64,000 nucleotides of DNA from Steinernema hermaphroditum (taxonomy: Eukaryota > Nematoda > Chromadorea > Rhabditida > Steinernematidae). Both the position numbers and the translations under genes were made by a program. This document shows positions 19,275 to 32,132 of the stretch, one piece after another. The stretch is from positions 15,003,592-15,067,591 of the forward strand of contig CM059623.1 in NCBI GenBank assembly GCA_030435675.1, given 5' to 3'. The notes under the pieces are model-generated. The model ran no database searches, was not told where the DNA came from, and saw nothing but the letters and a program-made list of their open reading frames with translations. Position 1 is the stretch's first letter. The number at the start of each line of letters is the position of its first letter.

Positions 19275-19840
19275 TCATTGTTCTCCTTCTTGAGCATCGG
19301 GGTCATGTAGTATGAATTCCAAAATACATTTCCTAGTCTCCGGGTCTCGTGGATCTTTGACTTTGTAGAGGCAACACTCAGAACGGAATGCAGCACATTC
19401 CACATGATTACAATTGCAGAGCTAAACGAAAGTACTTGAGCTGAACAGACACAAGCATCAACTTACAATTGTCTGATATACTTCCAGTTGCTTATCATTA
19501 TGTCGATGTCCATGAGCAAACAAAAAACACCAAATTTGACGAAAGAAGATGTGACCTTGCAAGACTACGGACAGTTCGATCAGTGCCCTAGTTCTTGAAC
19601 TCAGCAGTATGAGTGCCCAATTCGCCTGCCGGAAATTCAAATTACGCACAGCAGCGAGCAATATGTGAAACACTCTGCTTATTCTTCGGTCGGCACAAGA
19701 GATGAGCTCGTACATCAGCTGAAAGCAAAATTGTTTTCAGCGTTAAGAGGGTGAGACAAAAAAAAATACCAAAAAAAAAAACTTCGAAATTCCTCACCTT
19801 ATCCTCTTCTTGACAACGGTTCAGCTTCAGATCGTTTGCT
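19275..19840 (-). CDS. Small Cys-rich protein of unknown function (copy 2)
   Basis: Same three-exon gene as at 3321-3886, with exons 19840-19798, 19718-19467 and 19421-19275. It lies immediately upstream (minus-strand sense) of the deleted XPD copy, separated by about 65 bp, so read-through transcripts joining the two are possible. Confidence 0.5.
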
Positions 19841-20565
19841 CTGAAAATACAATAGTTAAGTGAGTGCTCACTCAGTTATTATCAGTTATTTTTCAAACAC
19901 GCTCTATAAATCATATGCAGAAAATAAATTTGTGAGAACCTCCAGAACCTTGCGAACCTCCAGAAAATGAAGGAGAAGCGGGCCCAACTCAAAATAAACG
20001 CGGAGGTACAGTGATGTAAGCGACACTGGCCTAAACTCTCTGACCTGAACAATCCGGAGCAAGTGAAGCCACCGCGAAGCGCTCTTCCGTGTGCAGAACG
20101 GTCGAGTGAACGTTTAAGTTTTGTGATTGGAATAAACGAATGAAAGAGAGTCTCAGATCCACTTCTACAACACAGATCGACTTCAAATCGAACTCACAAA
20201 AAAAAGAACGAAATCAACGCGAAGACAAGGAGAGACGCGAAGGCGACGCCTCGCCTCAATCGAAGGCACCGGGGAGCACTCTTCTGCGCGCTGAGAGCCG
20301 CGGCGGTCCGTGACACGACAATTCCACCCCAAATTTTTCCACCCCGACAATTCCACCCCGTACTTTTCCACCCCGTACTTTTCCACCCCGTACTTTTCCA
20401 CCCCGTACTTTTCCACCCCGTACTTTTCCACCCCGACAATTCCACCCCGACAATTCCACCCCGACAATTCCACCCCGACAATCCGAGAAATGAAGTTTTT
20501 AACAACAGACTTTAAACAACAAATTCAAAAAACAACAAACAACATCAACATCAGATCGTTATTAC

Positions 20566-20970
20566 CGACTTCATCCCGAGTGCGTGAGCGTCCTCCCAGT
20601 TGTTGCATGCTTTGTTTGCATGGGACGGCTTCTATGAGAAAAAAGTGAAAGTAGATTGGATTAAAAGAAGGAAAGCGTACCAAATTAAATTCCTTGATTA
20701 AGTTGTTCACGCACTTCAGAACTCGTGCGCGATCCTCGGTCTCTGATTGAACACAGTAGAAAATCATCGCAGACAGAGCTGCCAATAGGATGATAAGAAA
20801 AATCGAGTATACGAATAAGTTTCGACGTTGACGTCGCAATTGAAAATATCCTTCTTTAAAATTGTGGGCGCATTTGGTATCCACTCTGGAAAGTACATCA
20901 TGGAAATCATAAAGTCGCAAAAATTCGCTCAATGTGTCAATAGCGCTAGATCTACATCCGCGAAACTCTT
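20566..20970 (-). pseudogene. Captured gene fragment with membrane segment in MULE (copy 2)
   Basis: Same two-exon fragment as at 4612-5016 (exons 20970-20681 and 20631-20566), unchanged. Confidence 0.55.
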
Positions 20971-21030
20971 CTGAATGAACCAAGAAGAGGAATCACCTTC
21001 GTTCCCAGCGAATGGAATCTCTTCAAGAGA

Positions 21031-21375
21031 ATGTCCAAAGACCAACCTCGCACCAACAACGGTATGGAAGCCTGGCACGGGATCATCAACAGGAGCGTTT
21101 CCCGATCGCCTACAATGACCGGCTTACTGAATGTGATCGAAAGAGAGGAACTGTACGCACGTCAAGTATATCGTGAGTACACGATTAAGCCGTCAAAGGG
21201 GCTTCGGCAGCGCTCGCAACGTTTTAATTACAAACAGCACAGTAAGGAGCTTCATTCCATCGTCGATCAGTATGACGACTACAAGGAGAATCCCATAGAT
21301 TATCTTCAAAAACTGGCTGTACATTGCAGCAACGGATGGATCGCGCCACAGCCTGCTCAAGATGAGGAACAGTAG
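21031..21375 (+). pseudogene. MULE transposase C-terminal fragment (copy 2)
   Basis: Identical fragment with the RTNNGMEAWH motif and no catalytic core. It overlaps nothing on the same strand; the captured gene fragment lies on the opposite strand to its left. Confidence 0.75.
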
Positions 21376-23114
21376 GACGCTTCCCCGTAACCCTCATAAT
21401 TTTGTTTGTTGTTTTTTGAATTTGTTGTTTAAAGTCTGTTGTTAAAAACTTCATTTCTCGGATTGTCGGGGTGGAATTGTCGGGGTGGAAAAGTACGGGG
21501 TGGAAAAGTACGGGGTGGAAAAAATTGGGGTGGAAAAGTACGGGGTGGAAAAGTACGGGGTGGAAAAGTACGGGGTGGAAATGTCGGGGTGGAAAAGTAC
21601 GGGGTGGAATTGTCATGACGGCGCGGCGGTCGAGCGAGCGCGTCTTGCGCGCTTAATTAACATTTGTTTGAATTAAAAAGTGGGGAAAAAGTAAGCAAAA
21701 ATGATCTCGAGGGACGTTTTAGAGATTGTTCGGAGACTGAATGAAGAGGCGTCAAGAGAATAAGCTCAGCCACGTCTACGCAAGGGTTAATCAGGCCGGA
21801 GTTATCGAAATCGTGATAAACGATACAGAACAGGAGTTCTGTCCAAAATTTGGATAGCTCAAAATCAAAAGCCATTGTGCTCCCAGAAATCGAAACATTG
21901 CACAATAAATCGTTGTTTTGGGAGATAAATGCCTTTTTTACGTTTGATTCGCTATGGGTTCAAGAAGTGACGCTTCTGATTCTGATCGGATTCCGAAGTG
22001 AAGACGGAACTCAAAATCGACATGGTGCTTCCAGATTCTGGAATCCAGAAGTCGCAGCATTCGATGATGAATTGTTGTCCAAGGGACCAAGGGAAGTTCG
22101 AACAGGAATTCTTCTCTAGTCTCCCCTATTGTATTATATTGCAACCCATGCTTTTTGATGGACGTATCGGTTCATCGGCGGAGCAGGTAAACGGAGGCGT
22201 TGGCGACGGTCCGCCTCAGTGAGGAGCCCTGCTGCGGATCTCGCAAAAGTGTTTCATACCATAATCATCAAGCCACTGATCTAAGAAATTAATACTAAAG
22301 GGAGTAATGTCGCCTGGAGACCGCTCCACTACCGTAATCCTATTGCAATTCGGGATATTTCCTGCGTAAGTTCCGTTGTTGATCAACTTGCAGGGCGATC
22401 ACTCTTCGAGCGTCTTGTATGAGATGCTAAGTTATCACTTCAATTCACTTGTTCCGATTCATCACTATTTTTTGGCCTTTATTTATTCGATTCGATTCGA
22501 TTGGATCCATAAGCAGTGCTGTGCAACGCAAGGAGTACGAAGAAAAATGTTTATCTACATCTTTCGTTCACAATAAAATGGCCACAATCGACGTTTTTTC
22601 CGTGTCGTAGCAAAATTCCGTGTCGAGAACTGATGCCACTGCTTCCACTGTATCCTTTCCTTACATCTTGTGCCTCTCCGAGGATTCGCTGTAACCCTTG
22701 TACAGTCTCGGGTGAGACGCGCACACCCTCAAATCTGAAGTTATTATAAAGGTCTCTGTAGTTATTAGAAAGAGAAAAGCCAGCCGCTCTTACAGTGCTG
22801 CGAACAGCTGGGAAGAATTCGTTTTTTTTTCTAATGTACAGATTAACTAAACGTCAAAAGAGTTCGTGGTTCGTGGTCCTGATAAAAATCTAATGGTTGC
22901 TATCGTGGGCAAGAACAGGCAAGCGGAGGTGCCGGCGACGCGGTCGCCTAAATGAGGAGCCCTGCTGCGCGCCTCTCTTATCCCCTCGAGGAACCCTCGA
23001 TCAGGCGCTGATCATCAGTTACCAAACTCCACGTCTTCGTATTCATTAACAAAACCATAACAAAAACAAATCTAAATCTGTGATGGGAATCTTCTCTAGT
23101 ATCGGAACTTCTTC

Positions 23115-23336
23115 TCAAACTTCACAGGACTCGACGTTGTCGAAGTTGTTGATGACGCACTCATCTTCTTGGAGGACCTCGTAGAACTTCTCGGGAGTCG
23201 GCTTCGCTGAGAGGAATCGGGTGGAAAGCGCGTAGTTCGATCTGCGCGTCTTCAACGGTGAAACATTGAGAGGAGAGCTTCGATTCGAGCTTGCTGAGGC
23301 TTCCCGGCTCGCAGACGAGTTCGAGTTTGGCGCCTT
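23115..23336 (-). pseudogene. TACO1 last-exon fragment (copy 2)
   Basis: Identical to the fragment at 7161-7382. Copy 3 of the array ends before this point. Confidence 0.8.
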
Positions 23337-23591
23337 AAAGCCCTAAAGCCCACTTTCTCAAACCAGTAGAATATTATGGGATGAGCTTTCATCACTGTCC
23401 TTCGGTTTGCGGTCTCACCCTCGTCGAAAGATTTGGTATTTACCGAATATGTCGACGACCCTTAACTGAACTGCCAGTTCATGCTTTCCAGTTCATGCTT
23501 TTGCCAGTTCAAGATGTTCGAGAACATAATCTGCAGCACTTGGAAACGCCACACCAACATTTCACGAAGTACAAATGAATGAACCTGTCAT

Positions 23592-23914
23592 TTATACAGT
23601 ACATCGCCATCGATTTCTGGGCTTCGTGTTTAAATAAAATGGTCTCTTGCGCTTAGAACTTCGAGTCATGGTCTCAAGACAAGGCGGCGACTCTGGTTGG
23701 GAGTAATACAAAAGACGGCATTCGAATTCTCCATCGCGTTTCCACAAATCGAAGAGCTCGATGAGTAACTCTTCCTCCACTCGAAAGTTACCGCGCAGAG
23801 AAACATATCTCCCCTCTCCCCTTAGAGTGAAGTGTTTGACATCTTGAAGGATGGATGGTGGCCATTCGTCAACCAGCTTAATTTGAGATAGACGTAGGTT
23901 GTTGCAGATATTAC
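23592..23914 (-). pseudogene. F-box-like gene 3' remnant (copy 2)
   Basis: Identical to 7638-7960, adjacent to the left end of the third hAT copy. Confidence 0.75.
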
Positions 23915-24055
23915 TTTATGGAAGGCGTATGACCGTTTGGGGACACCAATAGGGTTGTCGAATCGAATCGAATCGAATAATTCGAGTTTTTACGAATATC
24001 AAATATTCGATTCGATTCGAAATTCGAAGATCTTCGAATATCGAATATTCGATTC

Positions 24056-24106
24056 TTTGGTGTCTTTGGTGTCTATTGGTGTCTTCGAATATCGAATATT
24101 CGATTC
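24056..24106. repeat. 51-bp insertion unique to hAT copy 3
   Basis: The block contains TTTGGTGTC, TTTGGTGTC and ATTGGTGTC followed by a second copy of the preceding AT-rich subterminal sequence. TTGGTGTC is the reverse complement of the 8-bp hAT target duplication GACACCAA. It is absent at the matching place in copies 1 and 2. Confidence 0.9.
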
Positions 24107-24890
24107 GATATTCGAAGATTTCCGAATATCGAATCAAAATATGTTCTGGGTCTCGACGCGACAAAGTTCCGCCATCAAATAGCGTGCTTCCTACTATCAT
24201 TGGAAGTGTGGATTTCTTTTTATCTTGCAAGAATGGGTGGTTGTAGTTTGGTGTGGAAGCACTATAAGCGCAGCGGAAACACCGCGGTTTGCAACTAATG
24301 CTTGCGGCGTTTTGCGGTTAGCACAACCGGTGTCGCTGCACGCGACTCGGAGCGGCAGGATTTCCCGCGCAATTCAAGATTCAAACCACGGAGCTGCTGA
24401 TTTCCCGCGCAATTCAAGATTCAAACCACGGAGCTGCTGATTTCCCGCGCAATTTGGAAGGAACAGAAGACTTTCACCAGGCGAGCGAGGCCAGAGAAGA
24501 TTCCGGAAGAAGCGCGCGAGAGGCAGAAGTGCAAGGAGGGAATTTGTTGCGTTGTTTCTGGTTGTTCACCGTTTGAGTGTCACCGCAGTGTTTTCTGCGA
24601 TTTGCGGCTTTTATTGTTGCTATTTCGAACGCGAGTAAATCGTTTGTAACCGCGATTCTCGTGTACCTGCAATTCTCGGTAGTTCACTACGTGCTGTGAC
24701 TACCAAACTCTATTCTGTTCGGATTCGGTATTTCACTACGTGCTGTGATTGCCAATCCCTCGTATTTCGGACTCAGTAGATCACTACGTGCTGTGACTAC
24801 TTGCGGAAAATCAGTTGACGTTCCGGATCAACGTCATCGACAAGGAAGGGAGCGAAACCCGCGTGGCACGGACTGCGGACCATCTTCTAC

Positions 24891-27800
24891 GTGCTGAAGA
24901 GGCCCAGTTCGGAACGGCGAGCCCGTCCAATTCTCCATACGCACCCCGAGAGCAAGCGACCGCGCGCCGGCGCTTTAACCGGGACCACTTCACCCCTTTG
25001 GAATCATCTGAAGAAGGCTCACGCAGAAATGGAATTGGGAGAAAATCGAACGAACAAGATGCAAGTGCAAGAAGCGGAGCAGCTTTCGAAGCGAGCTGCA
25101 CAAACTTGCATCACCGACTACGCGGAAGACTGGCACAAGCAGCGATCGCAGAAGTTCGAGACGCTGCTTGTTAAGTTCATTGCGGACGCGAATCTAAGCG
25201 CGAACATTGTTGAATATCAATCTTTCAAGGCACTTGTGCGATTTAATGCTGGTAACGTTAAGGTAGGTCGTAGGATTTCCAGTCTCACCAAAATAACACA
25301 TGAGTTACAGATGCCTAGCCGGCACGAGATTCTCGGGCCCGTTTTGGATCGTGAATATCAGAAAGCTAAGGACCGAACGCAATCGATTTTTTCGGGAAAG
25401 CCTCTTACAAGGGAAGGCTCCCAAGTGCCAGACGCGGATCGGGTTGAGATATGGTGGGGGTGATAGAGCTTGGTGTGGGCAATCACGCGCACACCGAATC
25501 CCGTGCCCTCAATCAAGGTTCACTACCTAAACACCCTTTGAAAGTTAGGCCCATGTGAATATAGTCGACTTCGGCAACGTCGATGAGAACGGGCTTGTGG
25601 CCGAACTGGATAATGCCTTGATTGCCATTTTTGTGGTTCAGGTTCGACTTCGCTTGGTCCCATATTTTTTCTCTTCACTTCCTCTACATATTTAAATTTG
25701 ATTTCTTCATCGTGCTCAATCCTATCCCAACTCCAGTTATGAATGCTACCAATATTTTGATCCTCCTTGCAAGTGTACGGTGAAACATTTTACGCGGAGA
25801 TTGAGGCGAGACTAGGGGCAAACAGTAGGCCTAGTTGAGTATATAAACTGTGCAAAAAATCGGCTGCCCATATGCGCTCTATATCCGTCAAAAGACGATC
25901 CGGTATTCTTTCCACGCAACTAGAAATCCGTTTCCCACCAGTGATTCCCAAGTGGTCTATTGTGTACTTAAGGTCTCTCTGATAGTCGGATAGCGATCTA
26001 TTGGATCGTTGTCCTAGGTTGTCTGGATGAACACTTTGCAACCACAACAAAATTGTAAGCTTAAGTATACACTTTGTCGTTTGGGAATCACTGGTGAGAA
26101 ACGAATGTGACGTCGATGAGAAAGAATACCGGATCGTCTTTTGACGGGTATAGAACGCATATGGGCAGCCGATTTTTTGCACAGTTTATATACTCAACTA
26201 GGCCTACTGTTTGCCCCCTGTTTGTCTCGCCTCAATCTCCGCGTAAAATGTTTCACCGTACTCTTGCAAGGAGGATCAAAATATTGGTAGCATTCATAAC
26301 TGAAGCTAAGATAGGATTGAGTGCGAGGAAGCAAACAAATTTAAATATGTTGGAGAAGTGAGAAGAAAAAATATGGGCCGGAGCGAAGTCGAACCTGAAC
26401 CACAAAAATGTCGGCCAAGGCACTATCCAGTTCGGCCATAAGCCCGTTCTCATCAACGTTGCCGAAGTCGACTATATTCGTATGGGCCTAACTTTCGATG
26501 GGTGTTTAGGTAGTGAACCTTGATTGAGGGCACGGGATTCGGTGTGCGCATGACTGCCCACACCAAGCTCTATCACCCCACCATATCTCAACCCGATCCG
26601 CGTCTGGCACTTGGGAGCCTTCCCTTGTTAGTGTAACCGCCGACTCGTATACAAAAGGGACTCATTCCTTGTTCGCGTAAGTGCTCAACTGTGGTCCTCG
26701 CAATAGTTTGTTATCTTTAGTATTACCACCCATTTGCTGACATCCGACTTTCGGTCGGTCAGCGAAATAATCGCGATCGTTCCATGCGCAGAAATGAAAC
26801 ATACCGCAGTCAATTTAAGCAGCTTGGTAGCCGAGAACTTGAAGTCGCTGGAGATCTCCCTTTCTGACGTTGTGCGCATTACGTGCGATGGCGCTGCTAA
26901 TATGTCAGCAATGTGTGACACTCTTGGTGTTGCTTCGTATGTTTCTCTATAAGAAATGTCATCTGAATTAGTTCCTTTCAGAATTCATTGTTTTTGTCAT
27001 AATGTGCATCTGATCGTCAAATCTGCTCTGGAAAGATGTGTGAGAGCCGACGAGTTGGTCAAGAAGGCCACCGACATTGTCGCTTCTTTCCGAAGAAGTA
27101 ATTGTCAGACAGCAGCATTGGCGGACATCGAGAACGTTATCGATAAAGAAGTTCATGGTCCGGACTCTAACTTCACACCGACGCTTTTGAAAACGGCCTG
27201 CCCGACCCGATGGAATTCGGTAACTGAATGTGTTGAATCTGTTGTTGAAAAGGAGGAGGCTCTGCTGCGCTATGCTAAGTCAGCGTCGAATCGTCGCTCG
27301 GTGCAAGCCTCAAGCATCAGTCAACTGAGTCCTGTTGATTTCGAAGATCTGCGCCATATCATGAACACATTGAAACCATTGGAGCACGCGACAAATTTGG
27401 TAAGACCCCTTCTACACTTTGTTTTATGAGAATTTGGAGCTTTTAGGCGTCCGGATCTGAAGCGCACGTTGGAATTCTGCCATTTCTGGTGAAACAGCTG
27501 ACGAAAAATTATGAGAATCTTAAAACAACGTCGCGAAGTGATGAGGTCAGCAGCTTGGCCTTCTTCTTGTCGGAAGAGTGCAAGCGTCGATTCAATCAGT
27601 ACAAAAGCAACGAAAACATCGAACTGGCCTATTTTCTGGACCCTCGGTTCCATAGGTACGTTGGTGTGTCGTTGATTCCAATAACTGATATGTTCAGAAA
27701 ACGATTCCTTCCCGTTTCCACTTGGAACGAAATTGAAGCTCTCGTTCGCCGCCGTCTCCTCGGACAACTTGCCTCCAAAAGTACGCACGCTGTCGGAGAA

Positions 27801-28409
27801 TGTGACGCAGTCGTCGAAAACACTGAAAAATCGTCGCCTACCATGGAGAGAAGGTTCACTGCTGAAGAGGCGCTGCACTTAATGACGGAGAAAGATGATG
27901 ATGAAGCATCAGATATGGAAGGCGAAGAATCAGAGCCAGCCGCAACTTCCGCTTTTGACTGGCTGACTAACACAGATGAGCAGAAAAACCATTCCCGTCT
28001 CGCACCGGTTCAATCTCAGGAGGAGAGGAAAGCTGACGTAAAATCTACTTTTTCGATTGTAAACGCAAAAATGTCTTCTAGGATGAGATCAATCGTTTCA
28101 AGGAGGTAGCTATGGAAGAATTGCCCATGCCAAATGATTACGGGAATCGCCGCTGTCTCCAGTGGTGGACAAAACGACGGCACGATTTTCCGAACTTATC
28201 GTTGATGGCAAGACGCGTGTTCTCGTTGCAGGCTTCAAGTGTTGAATCAGAAAGAGCCTTTTCGCAGGCTAGTCTACTATTTGCAAACAAGTTGCGGACA
28301 CGTCTGTCAACGAAAAAAAACCGAGAAGCTGCTGGTAGTGAAGGCCGCTGCAAGAAACGAAACGTCCACACCAGATCCCGAAGACGACTACAGTGACGCG
28401 GAAGAGTGA
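24891..28409 (+). pseudogene. hAT transposase, disrupted (copy 3)
   Basis: Second complete copy of the same broken transposase, with the MITE at 25408-26627 and the same exons and motifs as in copy 2. Near 28320 the A run is longer because a G became A, so the 3' frameshift is still present. The shared lesions show the element was already dead in the ancestral unit. Confidence 0.87.
25408..26627. mobile_element. PIF/Harbinger-like foldback MITE (copy 3)
   Basis: Same nested element, 1 bp shorter because of a missing C in a C run near 26214. Arms, TTA flanks and position inside the hAT exon are as in copy 2. Confidence 0.88.
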
Positions 28410-28663
28410 TTCCGACTTGCATTGTTTTTTCTCGTTAACAAAAAAGTTGCCATGTTATCGACTTTAGCTGATTCATCAGTTCGATTCGATTCGAACCTTC
28501 GAATATCGAATATTCGATTCGATTCGATATTCGAGGATCCTCGAATATCGAATATTCGGTTCGATTCGATATTCGAGGATTTTCGAATATTCGACAACCC
28601 TAGACACCAATACTGCATACTGTCTACCAGGAGAATGGTTGTAGACAACCAATAAATATACGG

Positions 28664-28758
28664 ACTTTGATAAACCCTTCAAGCTGGTGAAAACGGTGAA
28701 ACGATGGTCACGATGTTCCTTTTCACCGCTTTCACCTGCTTGAAGGGTTTATCAAAGT
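28664..28758. repeat. Near-perfect 38-bp-arm hairpin (copy 3)
   Basis: Identical to the hairpin at 12660-12754, carried by the third array copy. The stretch from here to 29255 shows no gene. Confidence 0.75.
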
Positions 28759-29255
28759 TCGAAACCGATCTACACGAAATACCGTATGTTTATCGGGTTT
28801 CGGGTAAACACTGTATTCCTTTTCACTGTGTCATTACTAATATCTGCACATTTAGTGTCATTGTTGTATTAACTTGTACCGATGGAGGTTCCATCACGCT
28901 TACGATGTCCATGACGAGCCAAAGCTGAATATCTGAGGTCTACGAAGTGTCGTCTCGATTACGTCAGACTGGTCCTGCCACGAATTCCAACGAACTTCTT
29001 CGCGCTTGAGCGTCGCCAGAGGGAGAAAACCCTCTAACACCTTTGCGGACGACCAGAAATCTAGAGAGTGACAGTGAATCAGGCAAAAAGTAGGGCACAG
29101 TGCTATTAAAACACCAGCACCTAGTAATACAACACGTGAGAGAAAGTTAGACTGCCACTGGTTGGGTGATTGTCACGCTGTTAGGGATTCAGTCCCCCGT
29201 GGTGTCTGACAACTTTTTATTCGATATTCGGAAATCTTCGAAAATCTTCGAATTC

Positions 29256-29529
29256 TGTTGTCTCAATAAACAGAAGTTTATGCTTCATTAGCTCATCTGT
29301 AAGTCTCTACAGCGGTTTCAGCGATTTCCCACATTTCCCAAACCTTCCGCCTTCCGACAAACCTGATCGTACCATGTGGAGACAACACTCTCCATGTACA
29401 TATAGATCGTGAAGAAAACGACGATTCCATCAGGCACGACGGAGGCCATCTCGAGGAACAAGTTACCGTAATTTCGAATAACGGCCACATCCTCACTGGA
29501 TTCGAAACGAGAAGTCATCACCAACACAA
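29256..29529 (-). pseudogene. XPD fragment: exon 6 end plus start of exon 7 (copy 3)
   Basis: Copy of the fragment at 13252-13525, with the same truncation and the same two substitutions relative to the intact XPD gene. It lies 0.4 kb downstream of the F-box-like gene stop, on the same strand. Confidence 0.85.
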
Positions 29530-29921
29530 TCAGCACGGTTCAAAGAGACACAGTGTGAAGATACACGAGGCGACGCAGGAATGACAAAGGGAAAACCTAA
29601 GTTTATTCACAAAACGAAACGCTACAAAGTATTTACAGGTGGCGAAAACAGAAGTTGCAGTAGTTGAAAACGTTACACGTGGTGGCGATAGAAAAAACAG
29701 CGTTTCTTTGAATCGCCACAGCAACATTTTGCGAAGATCAACTGAGTGGTTCCGCCATGTACACAGTAGATCGCCATCGATTTCTGGGCTTCGTGTTTTA
29801 AATGAAATAGTTTCTTGAGGCAATGCGGGAATAACATATAGAAAACGCAAGTTTATTGACAAAACAAACGCCACAGAGTATTTACAGGTGGCGAAAACAG
29901 AAGTTGCAGTACTTGGAAACA

Positions 29922-30926
29922 TTAAAATCTGTGGTGAAACAAAAACGAACACTTCACAGAACCTCTACATCGACATTTCGCGAAGAACAACTGAGTGTTT
30001 CCGCCATGTACACAGTAGATCGCCATCGATTTTCGGGCGTCGTTCTTTAATTCAAATAGTTTCCTGATCACAGAGCATTCGCCCTTCATAGCTTCAAGAA
30101 ACGGCGGCGATTCTGGTTGGGAGTAATACAAAAGACGACATTCGAATTCTCCATCGCGTTTCCACAAATCGAAGAGTTCTGTGAGTAACTCTTCCTCCAC
30201 TCGAAAGTTACCGCGCAGAGAAACATATCTCCCCTCTCCCCTTAGAATGAAGTGTTTGACATCTTGAAGGATGGATGGTGGCCATTCGTCGAACAGCGTA
30301 ATTTCAGATAGATGTGGGTTGTTGCAGATATGATCCTTCAGAAAGTCCACTGATTCCGAACCGACGTAGGGAATGTATACATAATTGAAATAGACGCGTT
30401 TGTGGTACATCTTAAGAATCAGATGTGAGAAGTCGGAAAACTCTTCTCGGCTTAGGACGCCTTCGGCATCATCTCTCACGTAGCGCCCCTTCCAGAGAAG
30501 ACGAACGGTGCTGAATTTGTTACTATTCGTCATGTAGTTCGCGAACTGTGAAAGAGTCGACTGAATCCGATCTTCTCCGACATGTAGAACGTTCTGGCTC
30601 CGAATACCCATCTCCAACAATCTCTTCCAAGAACCACCGACACCGTCCACACCCTGAATGCGCAAATACTGGGGTTTCACGAGTTGGAGCTCCGATGGGC
30701 GGATTGGGACGCGTAGGAAACGTCTGCTGTCACTTCCCTCTGCAAACCCCAATACGTATTCTCCGTCGACTTTTGATACGTATATCTTGAAATATCTTCG
30801 ATTTTTTATGTGTAGTTTTCCAACGCTACTCCACATCGGATCGGTGAGCTCGGCGACGGATTGCAAGCTGTGCCAGTTGAGGAGCCCGTTGACGGCGTCG
30901 ATGAAGATTTCAGGGATCGAGTCCAT
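29922..30926 (-). CDS. F-box-like protein, 334 aa (copy 3)
   Basis: Same protein sequence as the copy at 13918-14922 as far as I can see, in the third array copy. An equivalent gene is expected inside the 500-N gap of copy 1, so the array would supply at least three near-identical F-box-like genes plus the diverged one at 38678. It has the same upstream GCCGGCGACGC motif and the same downstream XPD fragment. Confidence 0.72.
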   Translation of the reverse strand: MDSIPEIFIDAVNGLLNWHSLQSVAELTDPMWSSVGKLHIKNRRYFKIYVSKVDGEYVLGFAEGSDSRRFLRVPIRPSELQLVKPQYLRIQGVDGVGGSWKRLLEMGIRSQNVLHVGEDRIQSTLSQFANYMTNSNKFSTVRLLWKGRYVRDDAEGVLSREEFSDFSHLILKMYHKRVYFNYVYIPYVGSESVDFLKDHICNNPHLSEITLFDEWPPSILQDVKHFILRGEGRYVSLRGNFRVEEELLTELFDLWKRDGEFECRLLYYSQPESPPFLEAMKGECSVIRKLFELKNDARKSMAIYCVHGGNTQLFFAKCRCRGSVKCSFLFHHRF

Positions 30927-31329
30927 GGTTTGATCGTTATGGAATGAGCGGGTAAAGGTACAAATGTGGATTTTGTGGGCTTATGCATTGCAGTGGTAGG
31001 CGATGCTTTTTGGTGGGCGCATCGGTTCATAGGCGGAACAGAAAACGGAGGCGCCGGCGACGCTTAAATGAGGAGCTCGGTTGTACGCCTCCTCCCATAT
31101 CAGGACGTTTCACACCATGAACATATACGAGCCCTGACCATCAGCTAGTTAAGTTCACTGACCATCAGTTAGCCTTTCTATTCCTTAAAACGAACATGAG
31201 CAGTCCTCGGAAAATGGGTCTGTCTTTATCACGTTCTCTTAACCCCGATGTTGCTAAGACCCAACAGAATTAACATGATCATAGTTTATTACACATTACA
31301 AACTATGAGCAGACCAACGAGATACTGCG

Positions 31330-31970
31330 CGGAAATGGGAAAACTTAAGTTTATTGTCAAAAAAAGGCTTTAGAGGTCGCGGAAACAGAAGCCACAGTAC
31401 TTGGAAACATTTCACGAACATTTCATAGATTTCTGGGTTTCGTGTTCCAAATAATATGTACTGTCGCATTTAGAACTTTGAGTCATGGCCTCAAGAAAAG
31501 GCGGCGACTCTGCTTCGGGTCATACCAAAGCTCGCATTCGAATTCTCCATAGCGTTTCACAAATCGAAGAGCTCCTCGATGAACTCCTTGTCTACAAGAA
31601 ATTTAGTGTGTAGGCAAAGATTTCTCTTTTTCCCTTTTCGAATGAAATACCTAATATCTTGAAGTTTTGAGTAGCAAATGGTAGCCCTGGAGTTGATCCA
31701 TGTGATGCGCACTGACGATCCTAATTAGAAGTTCGTTATTCATGTTTATTTTTCAGTATTCGATGAAATTCGATCGAATACCACCCACGACGATTCGGCA
31801 ACCCTACTTAAGGCGCCTTCTTCGTACTCCCTCACGTAGCGTCTCTTCCGGACAAAATGAACGATTCCGCATTCATTTCCATTCATTGCCATGTAGTTCG
31901 TAAACTGTGAAAGAATCGACTGAATTTGGCCATCTCCGACACGTAGCAGGTTCTCGCTCCGAATACCTGT
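31330..31970 (-). pseudogene. Decayed F-box-like gene (copy 3)
   Basis: Copy of the pseudogene at 15325-15965, with one extra T in a T run near 31630. The same hAT-end-like insertion splits it. Confidence 0.75.
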
Positions 31971-32132
31971 GGAGACACAAGGACAGGACTTCTTAGAATA
32001 GCCACACCAACATTTCATGAATATCAAACGAATGATCATGTCATGTACAGTGGCGGCATCAGTACTAAATAAAGCCAAGGCAATGGTACTCTTGTCGTGT
32101 CCGTGGGACACCGAGTTCGCCGCTCAAGGGCA

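Larger units (their letters stand above)
20308..21621. mobile_element. Mutator-like element with minisatellite TIRs (copy 2)
   Basis: Same element and same CGCGGCGGT flanks as copy 1. The minisatellites are at 20317-20483 and 21462-21614, with the same repeat number as copy 1 as far as I can count. Confidence 0.85.
8057..24010. repeat. Tandem-array copy 2 (complete 16-kb unit)
   Basis: This is the only complete copy in the window, 15,954 bp long. It starts inside a hAT left end, at the base matching window position 1, and ends at the equivalent base of the next hAT. Contents in order: hAT with nested MITE, short hairpin, XPD fragment, F-box-like gene, F-box pseudogene, LTR-like block, gag-like ORF, XPD-gag fusion, Cys-rich gene, Mutator-like element, TACO1 exon fragment, F-box remnant. 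The unit boundary is arbitrary because the array is head-to-tail. Confidence 0.95.
23950..28602 (+). mobile_element. hAT-superfamily DNA transposon, copy 3
   Basis: Same element, same termini and same flanking GACACCAA sequence as copy 2, so it was amplified with the 16-kb unit and did not insert independently. It is 4,653 bp because of a 51-bp insertion at 24056-24106 in the left subterminal block. The MITE and the 3' frameshift are shared. Confidence 0.93.
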
